Part shown: piece by piece, positions 5,672 through 6,485 of the stretch
Layout of the letters: each line of letters begins with the position of its first letter
Numbering within the stretch: position 1 is the first letter of the stretch
Assembly (NCBI GenBank): GCA_035291705.1
Contig: DATDRM010000011.1
Span: 1-6,485, forward strand
Reading direction: 5' to 3'
Length of the DNA: 6,485 nt
DNA from: DATDRM01 sp035291705
GTDB lineage: Bacteria > Chloroflexota > Anaerolineae > Anaerolineales > UBA4823
Translations under genes and position numbers: made by a program
Notes under the pieces: generated by a model
What the model saw: the letters and a program-made list of their open reading frames with translations, nothing else
Databases searched by the model: none
What the model was told of the DNA's origin: nothing

Positions 5672-6485
5672 TTACCTATCTACATCACCCAAGACGACAT
5701 CCACCGTACCGATCAGGGCTACCAGATCGGCTACCAGATGACCCTTTGACAACAGCGGCAAGGCTTGCAGGTTGACAAACGAAGGTGTACGCCAATGAAC
5801 GCGGTAGGGCTTCGGACCGCCATCGCTCTCTAAATAAACACCCAGCTCACCGCGCGGCGACTCGACCGGCACATAGACAGCGCCCTTGGGCAGATCAAAA
5901 CCCTCCGTCCACAGCTTGAAGTGATGAATCACCGCCTCCATGCTGGTGGCCAGTTCGGAGCGCGGCGGTGGGACATATTTCCGGTTGTCGCTGCGCACCG
6001 GTCCACCCGGCAGGTTGTCCAATGCCTGTTGGACAATGCGCAGTGATTGGCGCATTTCTTCCATCCGCACCAGGTAGCGCGCGTAGGTGTCCCCATCGGT
6101 TTGCGTAGGGATAACGAAATCGTATTGCTCGTACCCTGAGTAGGGCTGCGCCTTGCGCAGGTCAAAGGCCACCCCAGACGCGCGCAGCGGTGGGCCGGTC
6201 ACACCCCAACGGATGGCATCCTCGCCGGAAATGACACCGATCTTCCTCGTCCGTTCGAGGAAGAGTGGGTTCTTGGTCAGCAATGATTCATATTCGTCGA
6301 TGCGGTCCGGGAAAAGGCGGATGAACCGGCGCACGGCACCCTCAAACTCATCCGGCACATCCCGCCACAACCCCCCTTGGCGGAAGTAGGTGGTCATCAT
6401 CCTCTGGCCTGAGACCATCTCGAAGATGTCCAGGATAATTTCCCGCTCCCGAAAAGTATAGAGGAAAACCGACATTGCCGCCAGG
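5672..6485 (-). CDS. nuoD: NADH-quinone oxidoreductase subunit D, C-terminal part (5' end outside the window)
   Basis: About 270 C-terminal residues of the 49-kDa subunit, which forms the quinone-reduction site with NuoB and NuoH. The frame is open to the window edge; residues Leu-Ala-Ala precede the first internal Met, so ATG 6475 is not the true start. The full protein is normally near 400 residues. Visible signatures are FLYTFREREIILDIFE, then GQRM and YFRQGG, followed by GVTGPPLRASGVAFDLRK. Further on come ESPRGELGVYLESDGG, the RTPSFVNLQALP block and the terminal ADLVALIGTVDVVLGDVDR. The visible part has no cysteine, so it lacks the C-terminal CxxC nickel ligands of related [NiFe]-hydrogenase large subunits, as expected for NuoD. 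The TAA stop is followed by a 59-base gap to nuoE. Confidence 0.97.
   Translation of the reverse strand, partial: LAAMSVFLYTFREREIILDIFEMVSGQRMMTTYFRQGGLWRDVPDEFEGAVRRFIRLFPDRIDEYESLLTKNPLFLERTRKIGVISGEDAIRWGVTGPPLRASGVAFDLRKAQPYSGYEQYDFVIPTQTDGDTYARYLVRMEEMRQSLRIVQQALDNLPGGPVRSDNRKYVPPPRSELATSMEAVIHHFKLWTEGFDLPKGAVYVPVESPRGELGVYLESDGGPKPYRVHWRTPSFVNLQALPLLSKGHLVADLVALIGTVDVVLGDVDR

Larger units (their letters stand above)
1..6485 (-). other. nuo operon segment (nuoD-E-F-G-H-I)
   Basis: Six genes lie on one strand, with gaps of 59, 39, 52 and 66 bases and then a one-base overlap. No internal promoter or terminator is recognisable. The order matches the common bacterial nuo operon, so a single transcript reading right to left is inferred. 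Confidence 0.9.

Noticed and set aside
1..6485. A previously undescribed multi-gene system
   Set aside because: Every coding region is a standard complex I subunit with intact motifs; only the spacer repeats are unexplained.

Overview
The window is an internal segment of a nuo operon for the proton-pumping NADH:quinone oxidoreductase (respiratory complex I). Every gene is on the minus strand. In transcription order (high to low coordinates) it holds nuoD (3' part only), nuoE, nuoF, nuoG, nuoH and the first codons of nuoI. This is the common bacterial nuoA-N order, so nuoA-C and the start of nuoD should lie beyond base 6485, and the rest of nuoI and nuoJ-N should lie beyond base 1. NuoC and NuoD cannot be compared for fusion here because the 5' end of nuoD is missing.

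The genes fit together as follows. NuoE, NuoF and NuoG form the NADH-oxidising input arm: FMN and cluster N3 in NuoF, N1a in NuoE, and N1b, N4, N5 and N7 in NuoG. NuoD and NuoI belong to the connecting arm that delivers electrons to quinone. NuoH is the membrane subunit that forms the quinone channel with NuoD and couples to proton pumping. All cluster-ligand motifs in the complete subunits are intact, with no frameshift or truncation. It reads as a working NADH-dependent complex I, not a hydrogenase, formate dehydrogenase or Fpo-type enzyme.

The proteins are bacterial, with moderate GC by eye. An 845-residue NuoG with N7 ligands, the gene order and the spacer style suggest a Chloroflexota (Anaerolineae-like) genome. 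That assignment is from general impression and not from a search.

The unexpected content is in the spacers. Three of the four gaps between genes are almost entirely short tandem repeats. The nuoF-nuoG and nuoG-nuoH gaps carry degenerate 7-bp units of one family (consensus ACGTGAA in the mRNA sense). The nuoD-nuoE gap carries an 8-bp unit of another type (consensus GGKRAACA). In the two heptamer arrays the upstream gene's TGA stop codon sits inside a repeat unit. The nuoE-nuoF gap (39 nt) has no array, and nuoH and nuoI overlap by one base. No new multi-gene system, mobile element, RNA gene, CRISPR array, promoter or terminator was seen. No gene-free stretch exceeds 66 bases.
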